Source: Zopfochytrium polystomum
Taxonomy: Eukaryota > Chytridiomycota > Chytridiomycetes > Chytridiales > Chytridiaceae
Length of the DNA stretch: 64,000 nt
Reading direction: 5' to 3'
Assembly (NCBI GenBank): GCA_025765615.1
Contig: JAIVFJ010000039.1
Coordinates: 62,001-126,000 of the forward strand
Under the pieces are notes generated by a model. The model was given only the letters and a program-made list of their open reading frames with translations. It was not told the DNA's origin and did not search any database. Every line of letters starts with the position of its first letter. Positions within the stretch are counted from its first letter, which is position 1. Shown piece by piece: positions 47,906 to 60,313 of the stretch. The translations under genes were made by a program, and so were the position numbers.

Positions 47906-49805
47906 TGAGACTGTGCTCTCTAAATCCTCACCCTGGGCTATGGGTGGCAAATAGAGCAATGACCTAAATACCAATCCTGAAAAGTGAAAAAGGTCAAAAA
48001 CGAGATGTCTAGGGGTCACTAGACAGGACAATGTATTTGGAGTCTTAAGAAGCCCAAGAAACACAAAGAAACTCTTTTACTACACACAAAGAGAAGACCC
48101 TCACACTCAAACCAAAGGCAACTGTGAAAAGGTGGCACACTAGCAAAGAATGTGCAGGGTTCTCTGGTCCATGACACAGAGTAGGCCCAATGGGAGGCAA
48201 AAACCAAAGCCAAAGGGGACCAGGAAATCCGGTAACAATGCTGGAGGCGCAAGATGCAGCAAGCTCCAGGGAGCGGCACCAAGTGCAGCACTCCAATCCA
48301 ACTGAAGAAGACAAGAGAGTGGGGAGGAAAGTGGCCAGACCCCGGACTGTTGGAGCCACCACCATGGAGCAAGGCTCCCTCTCTGTCAAAGACAAGCCCT
48401 AAGTTGGAGGGGGTTGGACACAGAGGGCAAACACAAGGAACAGTTAGTGTGCAGAGGTGTCTGTTGAATTAAATCAGAACTGTTTTCCACTTAACAGAAC
48501 CAGACACAACTTGTCTCACCCCAAGGAGAAGTTCCAACTCAATCCAAGGAGGGGGCACACAGGGGTGGGAGACAGTGGGACTCTTCTTACTTCATCCTAC
48601 TAGGACACAGACATCTGCTTCACCAAGCCAGAGGAATTCCCTATCTTAGAAACAAGGAAGGTTAACACCCACTCCCTCACCCAAATGTGGCACCATGACA
48701 TCACACGCATTAATCTGAGAGAAAGAGGGTCTGAACCCAGTGAAGACCAGGCCCACCAGAGGCCACAGGAGCCAATAACCAGGGAGGAGGGGGCATACCT
48801 GAGAGACCATTCCTGCAGCAGTACCTGACCAGACAGCTCATTCATATCCCCTTGAGAGACCTGGATTTGACTAGATGTATTGACAGGAACCTAGAGGCAC
48901 CACCACAGATTTACCCTCCATCCTTCCATCACCAAGTGTCTGCTACCCAGTCCAACCTAAGCAGCATGCAGAAATGGTGAGGTGCACTGGGGCTTGAACC
49001 CAGCACACTGCCATAAATGGCCAAGAGAACCAATTCTCCTGTCACACACCAGGGGACTGCCACCCCCAGCTCTACATTCAGTCAGGAAGAAAAGGGCAGG
49101 CAAGGCAACTTCAGGCACAGGTTCACACACTCAACAAGATGGGGGGCAGCTGCAAAAATAGGAAGGGGTTGGAATCACCAGGGGGGAGGGAAAAAGGAGG
49201 GAAAACACATATAAAACAGCAAAACAATAAATAAAATAGTAAAGAAAAAGAATGGGAGGAGTGAATCACCAAGAAATGGGATTGAGCCAGCCAAACAAGA
49301 AAGACAGCCCAGAGAATCATGGGGCATTTCTTGACAAACAGAGTGGAGAGGGCTGGCAAGAAATGATTGGTGCAGATAAGAAGACAGTCACTCTCAGCCA
49401 CACAAGAAAGAAAAGACACAGACAGAGACAACAACGAAGAAATAAAAGAGAAAACAGGAAATACAGGAAAACAGGATAAATTACTAATTGGAAAAATAAG
49501 TAAAAATCACCAATGAAAAGATAAAGAAAAACCCTGTGATCTCATACCCTTTTATGAGGCATTACATCATTGTAGCAGGTGGTAGAGCTTGTTAGCTCTG
49601 CCGTCATCTTGTTAACTCTGTCCATCTGAGCTTAGCACATCTCCCACAGAAGTGTTTCAGTCCTAAGTCATTTCCAAAAGTGAGGGGCCATTGGCCAGGC
49701 ATAGTAGGACTTTGCTTTTCTGCCCAGTCTGTCAACTAGCATGTCTCGAAACTTGGCACCTTCCCAATTGAAGGGAGCACTCTAACCACTGAGCAAGGGA
49801 GCCTT
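47906..49805. repeat. Dispersed repeat family R1, copy 2
   Basis: Same order as 14284-15895: the TGTGAGACTGTGCTC start, the nearly identical 245-bp block at 48600-48845, and a tRNA-like minus-strand head at 49736-49803. About 250 bases longer in the right half. It follows directly on the LINE remnant. Confidence 0.65.
49736..49803 (-). repeat. tRNA-derived (SINE-like) head, copy 2
   Basis: The reverse complement begins GGCTCCCTTGCTCAGTGGTTA (A box), followed by the same TTCAATT loop as copy 1 and GTTTCGAGAC (B-box-like). The T-arm does not pair, so it is not a functional tRNA. Confidence 0.55.
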
Positions 49806-49809
49806 GTAT

Positions 49810-50930
49810 CAGCAATTAGAATCAAGACTGACTCTATCTGTCTGCAACATCGCCAATAATAATAATAATAGTTGTAAACAGTCTACTCTGAGTGAGTGAG
49901 TGGAAGAAGTGATTGAACTGGAGATGTGTGTTTGTGGGTGGTCCTTCTCCCCAACTTGGAGAGAAAGAGAAAAAAACTCTGTTATGAATTATTGATACAT
50001 GATGATGATATACACGCTGTAATAGTTGCTAGGCAAGCGTGACTGGCACAGGGTAAAAACCTCTCCTATATTATCTGCTTGAGCAGAGGAGGAGGAAAAC
50101 TGTTGACACTGGGTTTCTGTTCCACTTAATACTCGGAGTATTTGTCATCAGCGCAAGCCAGCGCCCAGGTCTGCATTGGCGGTGGCTTGCTCTCCCACGG
50201 GCATTGTGAGAACGATAACTGACAGTCACAATAGGTTCGAGTCCGTCTTGTATGAGATTCCTAATCTCATGGGCCATTGAGCTATTGAGGTCTCTTTAAA
50301 TGCTCTTCCTTGACTAGTTCATTGGTTTTACCTTTACGTATAGTGGCCCCCCCATCAATCACAAACAACCACTCTATTCCTATGTTTGAATACTTATTCT
50401 TACTTTCAAAAGTAACTCAGTGCTGATGCCCCGCATCAAAAAGAGCATCTGGTGTTCCTTGTGCTGAATGGGCCTAAGCACAAGGCGCACACCCTTTATT
50501 TCTTCTTATTTTTACTCATTTTCTCTTATTTTCCCTTTTTCCCACCTTTCAAGCCTCTGTCCCTGCACTGATGTGGCCTCCCAGTCCTCAATTTCAGCCC
50601 ATCTCAAATATGAGGCAGGAGAGACACTGGGTGGAGGGGGGTGTGGCTGAAAGATGATTCATTCTTACAAATTGTTCTTTTCTTTCATTTTCTCCTTTTT
50701 ACTATCTTTTGTCCTTTTCTTCTTTTTCTTCCTCCTTCTTTCTTTCTCTCTCTGATCCCCATAAATACTGCCCCTTTCCCCCCTTCTTCTCTTCAATAAT
50801 AACTCTCAACTCAAAACAATCAATAAGACTCCCCCTTGGGCAGCCCCTGTTTGACTAGTTGCGTCCCTCATATCTCCTTTCAGGGTGTTGTAAGGTGAGT
50901 GCCTCCCCAAAAGACCATGTGTGTGGTGGA
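49810..50930. other. No recognisable gene
   Basis: AT-rich, with an ATA/AAT repeat near 49858 and pyrimidine-rich stretches (50500-50770). A lone B-box-like GGTTCGAGTCC lies near 50233 without a tRNA fold. Confidence 0.3.
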
Positions 50931-50944
50931 TAGGAGACCTTCCC

Positions 50945-51224
50945 TGGCAAAGTGCAGAGTGGGCCAAGCAGGGAAGACAGAGTCCTCTTTTGGTGTAGGA
51001 GATCCCCCTGGCAAGTGTAGAGTAGGCCAAGCAGGGTGGATTAGAAGTCCTCTTTGGCCAGAGCCCCCAGACCAAGCAAGTAGAGGTAGCATTCCCCAGG
51101 CAAGTGCAGAGTAGGCCAAGCTGTGTGAGTGCCCCCTCCCCAAAGCAAGAGTGTGTGAAGACCAAGTTGGGTTGGGTCTACTGAGATGAGAACTTAGAGA
51201 GGCTAGTGCAGAGTGGGCCAAGCT
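50945..51224. repeat. Four spaced copies of a 21-base motif
   Basis: A motif close to GCAAGTGCAGAGTAGGCCAAG occurs near 50947, 51011, 51100 and 51203, at 64-103 base spacing, joined by related CCCC/GTCCTCTTTGG sequence. No coding role is evident. Confidence 0.6.
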
Positions 51225-51787
51225 TTCTTTGTTACTTACAGTAATCTGCCATTGCACCCCTCTTTTGAGCACAACTTCACCATCAGGTTCTTCCCTCTTC
51301 AAGTCAAGTCTGTCTCATCTTCCACATCAAGTTGGTATGTCGGATACCATCCCGTCCTGTATGGGCGCACCAGGGCTTAACCCTGTCATCTCATGCCTAT
51401 GGCACCCATGATTCATTCATGTGGAGACTTGTCTCTGTATGTTTGTCCATGGCTGTTATGGCACTCATGAGTCAGCTATGACTTGTGACAGTTATTGATT
51501 GGTATATCTGTGCTTTCAAAGCATACATAGAGAGTAGTGTTAACACCAACACCAGGGTACTGGCCCTTAGAACCAGGAGTTCCCCATCATTGATGACTTG
51601 TCCTTTCCCCACATATCCACTAGACTATGGGATGAGCCTTCAGAGATGTAGAGGATCTCATACTTGTTGCCTCTTGCTGCTAACCATTCAGTTCCGCCTA
51701 ACAATTGTAGAGCTCAGAGGCAGACATACGGAGCCAGTCTGAGGCTGTATGGTAACCCAATAAATAATAAGAGAGTAGGAATCTAGT

Positions 51788-51809
51788 CACGTTTTGCCAG
51801 CAAAACGTG
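51788..51809. other. Perfect 9-bp stem hairpin
   Basis: CACGTTTTG-CCAG-CAAAACGTG. It lies in non-coding sequence between repeat R1 copy 2 and kinase-LRR copy C. No clear role. Confidence 0.5.
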
Positions 51810-52119
51810 GGTCGAGACGGGGTGGTAATCCTCACAATTACTGGTTAAAAAGTGGGTATACACTTAATTTATTTGAGGTCACAGGCTCCACAACCTGTCA
51901 TCCTCACACCTGACATTCACTGAGCCTGCTCTCGCCTTTCACAATTTTGACATGGGCAGTAGCCAAATGTGACATTATCCCTACCCTCTGACTTTACTCA
52001 CAGCTGTTCCCCCCTCTCACTCTGACCTCCCTCAGACATACTTCTCTATTTTCCTGTTTCTCCATTTGTCTACTTGCCGAGGTAATACCTAGAAGTAGTT
52101 TATTATGGTTCACTTTTGA

Positions 52120-55100
52120 TGGCTCTTCGAAGCAAAAGGAGAAAAAAAAAGGGTCAACTCCAGAAAAAAACACACAAACAAAAGAGATAGAAAGAAACCA
52201 AGGAGGGAGTGAGGAGCAAACGGACTTTCGAAAAAAGGAATACGCAGAAAAGGATTACTCACGACACAGTGGGAAGCAGGTTTCCAGATGACCATTCTTC
52301 ATCCAAAAGTAACTGACAAGCGTGACAAAAACCCACTCTGCTCTTTGGTGGTGAAGCCATTCCCTAAAATAAAGAGAATGCTGCATTAGCCCGTCATGTA
52401 ATGGGAAGAAATTTTCCAGACCTCTTAGATTCAATGAAGACAAGAAGGGGCAGTCTTGCAAGCCACGCTTCAACAATTCATGTCCATAGCACATACGGTG
52501 GTCTAGCCAATGCAGTTTGTGTTACACACCCTGAGAAACTAAAATCTAAAAGAAAAAGAAACGGAAACTGGGCAGACTCACTCGCCAAGTCAAGTGACTT
52601 CACGCTTTTGTTCACCTTCAGAGCGGCCAACAATGTCTTGACGCTTTGCTCTGTACAGTACAGGCCCTTTTCTTCAATCAAATAGTCAGTCAAACTACTG
52701 TAAAAACCGCAAAAGAAGGGAAAAGGTTGCCAATTACCAGCTGCAGGTAAAATCCGTCCACAAAGATCAAATCAAGCCACGCCATTAAACATTGCGCAGG
52801 GAATGGAGGTTAAATAAAGAAGACATCCAGAAGAAAAAAAGGGGGCATAAATTGGTGAGCAAGCCTCAAACACAAAACCGTCCCAATGCGTAACCCATAA
52901 TTTTAAATGGGGTTCCTGCAGAGTCCACCATGTCTTGGAAAAACAAAGTGATGCACTAACCAACTGCAGGTGGTTCCAGTTCAGAATGTTTCGACAAAGC
53001 CACGCCGTTTGCAAGAGTTGCACAGAGAACAGAAGCAAGAAAAAAGACGTCAAGGAGAAAACGATGGGTCAGAGATTGGTAAGCAAGCCAACTCAAACAC
53101 AGAACTCCCCCAATGCAACACATAATTTTGAATGGGATTTCTATAGAATCAACCATATCTTGAAAAACAAAGTGATGCACTCACTCCCTGCAGGTGGTTC
53201 CAATTCAGAATGTTTCGACGAAGCCACGCCGTTTGCGAGAGTTGGACAGAGAACAGAAGCAAAAAAAGAAGACGTCAAGGAAAAAAAAGATGGGTCAGAA
53301 ATTGGTGAGTAAGCCAACTGAAACATAAAACTCCCCCAATCCAACACATAATTTTTGAATTGGATTTCTGCAGAATCAAACATATCTTGGAGAAACAAAG
53401 TGATGCACTCACTCCCTGAAGGTTGTTCCAATCCAGAATGTTCCGACAAAGCCAGGCCGTTTGAGAGAGTTGCACAGAGAACAGACGGGAAAAAAACACA
53501 ACATCAAGGAGAAAAAAGATGGGTCAGAAATTGGTGAGCAAGCCAACTCAAACACAGAACTCCCCCATGCAACCAATAATTTTGAATGGGATTTCTGCCG
53601 AATCAACCATATCTTGAAAAACAAAGTGATGCACTCACTCCCTACAGGTTGTTCCAGTTCAGAATGGTCCAGCAAAGCAAGGCCGTTTGAAACAGTTGCA
53701 CAGAGAACATAAGCAAAAAAAATTAAGAAATTGAGTGGAAAAAGAGATGGGTCAGAAATCGGTGAGCAAGCCAATTCAAACACAAAAACTCCCCAATGGA
53801 ACCCATAATTTTGAATGGGGTTTCTGCAGAATCAACCATGGCTTGGAAAAACAAAGTGATGCACTCACCAACTAAAGGTTGTTCCAGTTCAGAATGGTCC
53901 AACAAAGCCAGGCCGTTTGAGAGAGTTGTGCAGAGAACACAAGTCGGGGAAAAAAAGAAGACATCAGGGAGAAAAAATATGGGTCAGAAATTGGTGAGCA
54001 AGCCAACTGAAGCACAAAACCTCCCCAATGTAACCCATAATTTTGAATGGGGTTTCTCCAGAATCAACCATGTCTCAGAAAAACATTAATAATGCACTCA
54101 CATGCTGCGGGTTGTTCCAGCAAAGCGAGGCAGTTTGAAAGTCGTATTACAGAAGCAAAAAAAGAAGAAGACATCACGATGAACAAAGACAGGTCCGAAA
54201 TTGGTGAGTAAGTCAACTGAAACACAAAACCCCCCCAATGCAACCCATAATTTTGAATGGGGTTTCTGCAGAAGCATTGGAAAGACACACTCACCATCTG
54301 AAGGGGTTTCCAGTTCACAATGATCGGATTGAGTCAGCCCGTTTGACAGAGTTGTCCAGAGAACAGAAGAAAAAAAGAAGAATCAAGAAGAAAAGAAGGT
54401 GGGTCAGAAATTGGTGCGCAGCCAAGTCAAACAGAAAACCCCCCCAATGCAACCCATAATTTTGAATGGGGTTTCTGCAGAATCAACCATGTCTAGGAAA
54501 AGCAGAGTGATGCACTCACAGTCTGGAGGTTGTTCCAGTCCACAATGATCGGATCGAGCCAGGCAATTTGACAGCGTTGCGCAGAGAAGAGAAAAAAAGA
54601 AGACACAATGAAAGAAAAAGAATGGTCAGAAATTGGTGAGCAATCCAACTAAAACACAAAAGTCCACAACGCTACCCATAAGTTTGAATGGGGTTTTTGC
54701 AGAATCAGCCATGTCTTGGGAAAAAAAAGTGATGTACTCACGGACTGCAGGTTGTTCCAGTTCAGAATGATCCAGCAAAGCCAGGCCGTTTTGGAGTTGC
54801 ACAGAGCACAGAGGCGAATAAAAAAGAAGACATAATTGGTGAGCAAGCCAACTCAAACACAAAACACCCAGAGCAACCCTTATCTTGAATGGGGTTTTTG
54901 CAAAATCAACCATGTCTTGGAAAAACAAAGCTCACCGTCTGGAGGTTTTTCCAGTCCACAGTGATTAAAGCAAGCCAGGCCGTTAGAGAGTTGCACAAAA
55001 AAATAAGGCAACAAGGAGAAAACAAGATGGATCAGAAATTGTTGAGCAAGCCAACTCAAACAAAAAATCCCCCCAATGCAATCGTAATTTTGAATGGAGT

Positions 55101-57906
55101 TTCTGCAGAATCAACCATGTCTTCAAAAAACATTGTGATGCACTCACCGTCTAGAGGTTGTTCAAGTCCATAATGATTGAAGCGAGCCAGGTGGTAAGAG
55201 AGAGTTGCACAGAGAACACAAGCAAAAGAAATAGAAGACATCAAGGAGAAAAAAAGATGAGCCAGAAATTAGTGCGGAAGCCAACTCAAACAGAAAATCC
55301 CCCCAATCCAACCCATAATTTTGAAAGTTTCTGCAGAATCGACCATAGCATAGAAAAACAAAGTGATGAACTCACCGTCTGCAGGTTGTTCCAGTTTGGA
55401 ACGATTGGACAAAAGCAGTCGTTTGAGAGAGTTGCGCAGGGACCAGAAGTTAAAAAGAAGTAGACATCGAGAATTGCATGAAGAATAAGTGAGAACACTG
55501 ATCAGATCCCAGTTACTTGGAAAGTCAACATACATGCTGATTGAAGGGTATTTGATTTGGTTTTCATGCATCCCAGTGGAGAAGTTAGAGAAGGTTTGCA
55601 TCCGCATCATCTGGTGGAACAACTTATTTTCGTATCCATACCTGGTAATGCTGTGAATGGTGAAGTTAGGAGGATGTTTTTTTGAGGAAAGTCATTGCAA
55701 AATATTTCTCACGTGCTGTTATTTTGATTATTTAGAACACTGAGGAGAATAAAGCACGCCTGCCTTACAAAGAATTTTCAAATGTTGCACTGTTGTGTTT
55801 GTCGCCAGAGCCTCGTGCATTTGCACTTTTTCAGCCTCTGTCAGTTCCTTGAACGTGCAACTTGGTTGGTCCCATCCTCCTGCAACAATCCTGTGCATCA
55901 CTTTATCCTCTAGACTCTGTTGCTGGCTTTTTTTCTCTTTTTTCAAAGTTAATACAGATGCCTCCCTTGAATCTCCGTCATCCTCACTGGCAGCCTGACC
56001 TTTCTCCTTGATGCAAAGTTTCTGCTCAGTAGTACCAACAGCAAATCCAAACACGCCTGCCACAGTGCTTCCAGGAGGAGCGCGCTTCACAAACACAGAA
56101 AAAGCAGAGAGAGGACAGGCAGTCTTGAATGCTTTGCCACATTTTTCCTGCAGCAGATCTTCCTTCACTTCCTTGGACGGGTCTCCATCCAGAATGGTGG
56201 CTTCCAGCGCAAACGCCAGTTCAGACCAAGTCATCTGGAGGGCTGCCTTGCCGGTGGCAGTGTCCACTGCCCAGTGCTGCCAAAACTTGACAGTGTCTGG
56301 GTGAGTTTGAGCGAGGTCTGTGAGGATTTCTTCCGCTGGTCCGGGTGGTGTGGGTGGTTTGACTGGCTGATGGGCACCATTGCCAAGTGGTTGCAAAGAA
56401 AACTTTTCCATCATGGCAGTGACAGGCAATTGGGCCTGATGCAAAATGGCGTGAATGAATCAGAAAACAGAACCCAGTGTCACATCAAGTCAATATTTTC
56501 TTACCAGGCTTGATCCTGGGGCATTATTGGAGCTAAATGTTTGGGCCATGTAGCCCTCAGAATAGTACCCAAGACTGCCCTCCCGCTGGGTGGCATATTC
56601 GCTGATAGGTTTTGGCATTTTGGGGCTTGCCACTGCAACCGGCGCAGGATGGGGCACTGGTTTGGCCACGCTTGAAGCCATGGCTTGGGCACCATCAAAT
56701 CCATCCAGCAAAAGTTCAAGAGTGGTTGCAATCTGTGGAAAGAGTGGACGGGCTGCAGGATCAACTTGCCAGCACTGCTGAAATAAATCTCGAATATTGC
56801 GTTCCTGCTTTGTGGCAGAGAATACGTTTTCATCCAGATGGGACAAGGCTTCTCTGCGATAGTTGTCATCCTTGGAGGCCATTGGAAACTGGGATGGGTC
56901 CATCTCGTGGAGGGGAACACCATACACTCCAATCCAGCTGACAACCTCCGTGAGGAGAACAGCAAAAGAGAACACATCGTTTGCTTTCGTGATCTGAGTG
57001 ATTGAGTGATTGAAATTCATTCCACTATTAGCGGGGAAGTGCACACAAGCTTTAATCCAGCGTGAAAACTCACTTTCTTCTTGAATCCAGTGAGCTCTGG
57101 GGCCATCCAGTATGCAGATCCTCCCACACGGGACATGGTGCTGCGAGACCGAATCTCATTCTTCATTTTGCTCAAGCCAAAGTCTGCGATTTTCGCCACC
57201 AGGGGCGCATTCAGGCCAGACTGCGTCAAGAGCACGTTCATGCTCTTCAAATCGTTGTGACGAATGTCCAAATCATGCAGGAAACTCATGCCAACAGACA
57301 CTTGGTGCAGGAGAGAAATGCGTTGACTGACTGGCACCAACGAGACATCAGTCTTTCGGTAGTAATCAAAGAGAGAGCCAACAGAAGCAAGCTGGGTTGT
57401 GTGCAACGAATTTGGGTGAGGGTAATGACGAGGTATCGTCAATTCAGTGGAGACACCATAGTTAACTGTTCAGTCTGTGCACTCACCTCCATGACCAACG
57501 AAAACTTTGCGCCATTCTCTTCTACCAGTAGTCCATAGAAACCAATAACAAATGGCGAAGGGACCCCACTAATGCGACATTCTTTGATGATTCTAGCTTC
57601 AGCGAGCAACTCCCTGCGCGTCTCGGGATGGATCCCAGTTGCCTCTATTTGGAGTTGCTTGATTGCAACAGGGATGTGGCGTTGATAGGTGCCACGGAAC
57701 ACTTGGCCAAATCCGCCGGCACCAATCGGAGCTGGTTCACGTGCAATATCGCGAGAAGAAATCGTGAGGTTCACAAGCTGAAAAGGAGAAAATAAAGAAT
57801 TAACGAATGTTTGAAGTGTCGCATGGTTTTCGCACAGGTTGGGAAGAAATTGTTACTGAATCAAGACGACAAGAGGAACTGTGCGCCTTACTTCAGCGCT
57901 GTCCAT
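52120..57906 (-). CDS. Kinase-LRR gene copy C: open TKL kinase, helical linker and LRRs
   Basis: The only copy whose traced exons stay in frame: 57906-57892 (MDSAE), 57777-57487 (GAGGFGQV, VAIKQL), 57391-57074 (HNDLK, DFGLSK, APELTG), 56993-56505 (489 bases; C-lobe, then a Pro/Ala linker) and 56435-55769 (667 bases; unrecognised helical region with MTWSELAFALEATILDGD, ending LTEAEKVQMHEALATNTTVQ). The 12-unit array follows, then a 90-base LRR exon at 52671-52582 (LLAALKVNKSVKSLDLA) and an LRR exon at about 52495-52410 (ELLKRGLQDCPFLSSLNLRG). Likely a cytosolic Ser/Thr or dual-specificity kinase of the TKL group; Asn replaces the HRD Arg. LRRs look RNase-inhibitor-like, suggesting protein binding. 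Splicing through the array, and so the full C-terminus, is unknown. Confidence 0.8.
52950..55400 (-). repeat. Tandem LRR-exon/intron unit array in kinase-LRR copy C (12 units)
   Basis: Junctions (plus-strand 'cactcac' or variants) near 52960, 53182, 53410, 53637, 53868, 54098, 54291, 54519, 54740, 54933, 55145 and 55372. The AG before the three-base gap is kept even where neighbouring bases changed (CAG, TAG). Confidence 0.85.
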
Positions 57907-58720
57907 GGTAGAGTCGAGTGGTTTCACAGCTGGGAAAGAAACAAAAACAGCAGAGTGACTGTTAGGACAGAAACAACAGGTTTGGGACAGAAGCGGCTCG
58001 ACGCTTCCTCCGATCGGCTGAAAAAAGGTGTCTTATTGAGATTTTGAAATCGGATGAATGGTCAATGCGAGTCTTTTCGACCGAGGACGCGAGAGCCGAG
58101 CAATCAGAATCCAAGAAACTACAGCGTTCCAAACCTTTAAGAGAACGAAGCTTTACCACAGCAGCAGCAGCAGTTGATTCATGCGACCGGTAAACGGATG
58201 GGAGTTGGAAGGTGTTGTATGGGTGACGGATGAAAGCATGTGAGACGGATCGAATCTATGCGTGGGAGTGTGGGGGATTGCGAGGAGCGGGAGTCGGATC
58301 AAGGAATCGGGGGGGTCGGGGGGGACGGGGTGGTCGAGCGGGCACAAATTTGGGTGGATCACGAACGATACGTTACGAGGCAGCGAGTCGACTGGGGGGG
58401 AGGTCGACCACAGTAAGTTTCAGTTAGTTGTTGCAATGAGACCAACCCCGAGACAGTGCGAATGGAATGGGCGAGGGTAGTGGGGGGCGGGATGCAAAGT
58501 ACATGAGACAGATCCAGCAGCGACCGGGGAGCTCGAGGTGACGCAAAGTGGAGGAGGACGGCGACACCGAGCGAGCAGTCGGCAGGGAAGTCGGTGCCTA
58601 CCTTGGGACGGTAGAAGAGAGACAGACAGCCCGAGACAGAAAGGAAACGGTCACCCCCTGTAAATTTAATTCCATTTTTAGAAACCAAACCGCCCGCTCG
58701 AGGTTGTGTGATGTCCTTCC
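57907..58720. repeat. Duplicated spacer, copy 4
   Basis: Same spacer as 150-1000, more diverged in its first 300 bases. It leads into a poly-A-flanked insert and gene Y instead of COQ5. Confidence 0.6.
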
Positions 58721-58770
58721 TTCCTTTCATTTTATTTTTTTTAACTTTTTTTTGACAGACAGCTTTTGCG

Positions 58771-58940
58771 CAAAAAAAAAAAAAAAAAAAAAAAAAAATA
58801 GAGTCCATAACGACGGCCTCGTGCAGCAGTTTCTTGCGCCTCGATTGTTCGTTTCTCGCAAACCACCTTGATGGCGACTTTTTTGTACTGTTGGAGTGTA
58901 CCTTGGAAGACCTGACCAAATGAACCAGCGCCAATGAAAG

Positions 58941-58970
<30 letters not shown>
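58771..58970 (-). pseudogene. Poly-A-flanked fragment of another TKL kinase
   Basis: Between two A-tracts (about 58771-58799 and 58941-58969) the minus strand reads IGAGSFGQVFQGTLQQYKKV and AIKVV, a glycine-rich loop with the VAIK lysine. In another frame RRKKLLHEAVVMDS follows, which fits the helix C region. It is related to, but clearly different from, the kinase-LRR genes, so it derives from another kinase. The frame break makes it a relic. The corresponding place in block 3 (about 29500) lacks it. Confidence 0.6.
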
Positions 58971-58971
<1 letters not shown>

Positions 58972-58992
58972 TCCCCTCGACCCCGTATCATC

Positions 58993-60138
58993 ATGTTCAC
59001 CGCCACCCCAACCAATACTGTGGCGCAACCGCCGCCGTCGCCGCCGTCGTCGCCGTCGCCGTCGCTGTCCACACCCACGCCACAACCCGCGTCCAACACT
59101 ACCACCACCACCTCCACCACCTCCACCACCACACCAACCACACCCGCACCAGCCACGACCCTCTGGTCCAACACCTCCCTCCACGACCTCTACCGCACCC
59201 GTCCCAACTGGACGCCCTGGGAACCCCCGGCAACCGCGTCCCCCTATGTCCGCTCCGTCGCCGCCAAACTCCTCACCCCCCCAACCCCTTCCTCCCCCAC
59301 CTCCCCCTTCCCTTCCCCCTCCACCCCCACCCCCACCACCACCGGCCACCTCGACATCTGCACCATCACCCCCGCTGACTCCCGCGCCCTCCACAGCGCC
59401 CAACACCTCCCCCTCACCTCCGGCTTCTGGCTCCTCCCGCCCCTCCGCGCGCCCCCTCACACCACCATCCGCCTCTTCCTCCCAGGCCCCGGCCGGTGCG
59501 AGGCGGCCGGGACCGTGATCGTGATCCCGGAGCACGCGGTGGGGTATCCGGCCGCCAAGGGCGCGATGGTGCTGGTACGGGGCGGGGTGGCGTACGGGGT
59601 CGGGGTGTTGCGGACGGAGGTGTTTGATCGGCACGTGGACGAGGGGAGGGGGTGTTGTGGGGCGGACTTTGTTGTTGTGAGGGGGACGGTTGTGGGTGGT
59701 GGTGACGGGGACGGGGAGGGTGGGGTGGGGGAGGGCGACGCGGTGGACGTGGACGCGGGAGGGGACGCGGGGGAGGTACCGGCGCCGCCGCCGGTGGTGG
59801 GGCCAGCGGATTTGTTGAGGACGATTGCGGCGTTGTCAAAGAAGACGGCGACCGCGGCGGCAGTGAAGAGCGCGAACGCAAAGGGCGTGGGTCCTCCGGC
59901 TCTTCGAAGTAGCAGCAGCAGCAGCAGTAGCGGCGGCAGCAGCACCGGCAGCAGGAGCAGCGCGAGCTCGGTCGCGTCAGGCGACAAGGGCAAGAAGCCT
60001 TCGGCGCCGTCGCAGGCGCGCGGGGCGCCAGCGGCCGCAAGGCAGGCGGGGACGCCGTCTTCGACCACCACCACCACCGGCACCGGCAGCACCGCCACCA
60101 AGCAAGCGAGAGGCAAGAGCGGCGGGCCGGTGCGGTGA
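58993..60138 (+). CDS. Gene Y copy 2, unrecognised protein, 381 aa
   Basis: Near-identical to 29539-30660 over the folded middle part and C-terminus. It differs mainly in the N-terminal 30 residues (MFTATPTNTVAQPPPSPP here) and in short in-frame repeat changes (Ser run, Pro/Thr run). The open frame is retained despite these changes. Convergent with CCDC112 (stop-to-stop gap about 175 bases), with AATAAA at about 60179. Function unknown. Confidence 0.7.
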   Translation: MFTATPTNTVAQPPPSPPSSPSPSLSTPTPQPASNTTTTTSTTSTTTPTTPAPATTLWSNTSLHDLYRTRPNWTPWEPPATASPYVRSVAAKLLTPPTPSSPTSPFPSPSTPTPTTTGHLDICTITPADSRALHSAQHLPLTSGFWLLPPLRAPPHTTIRLFLPGPGRCEAAGTVIVIPEHAVGYPAAKGAMVLVRGGVAYGVGVLRTEVFDRHVDEGRGCCGADFVVVRGTVVGGGDGDGEGGVGEGDAVDVDAGGDAGEVPAPPPVVGPADLLRTIAALSKKTATAAAVKSANAKGVGPPALRSSSSSSSSGGSSTGSRSSASSVASGDKGKKPSAPSQARGAPAAARQAGTPSSTTTTTGTGSTATKQARGKSGGPVR

Positions 60139-60313
60139 TGGACTCAGGAGAGTTTTTTGAGCGGGAAACAACGAGACAATAAAGCAAACACCGAGTAGTA
60201 CTACTATACACAAAAGGCCCAACGTTTCTTGTTGTTTCTTGCCCACTCCCTCTCTATTTCTTACTCTTCTCTTCACGGCTCGCGTCTCCAGCTCGGCACC
60301 AGCCTTATTATTT

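Noticed and set aside
50160..50260. Possible tRNA around GGTTCGAGTCC
   Set aside because: B-box match only: the flanking bases do not form a T-stem and no A box lies at the proper distance.
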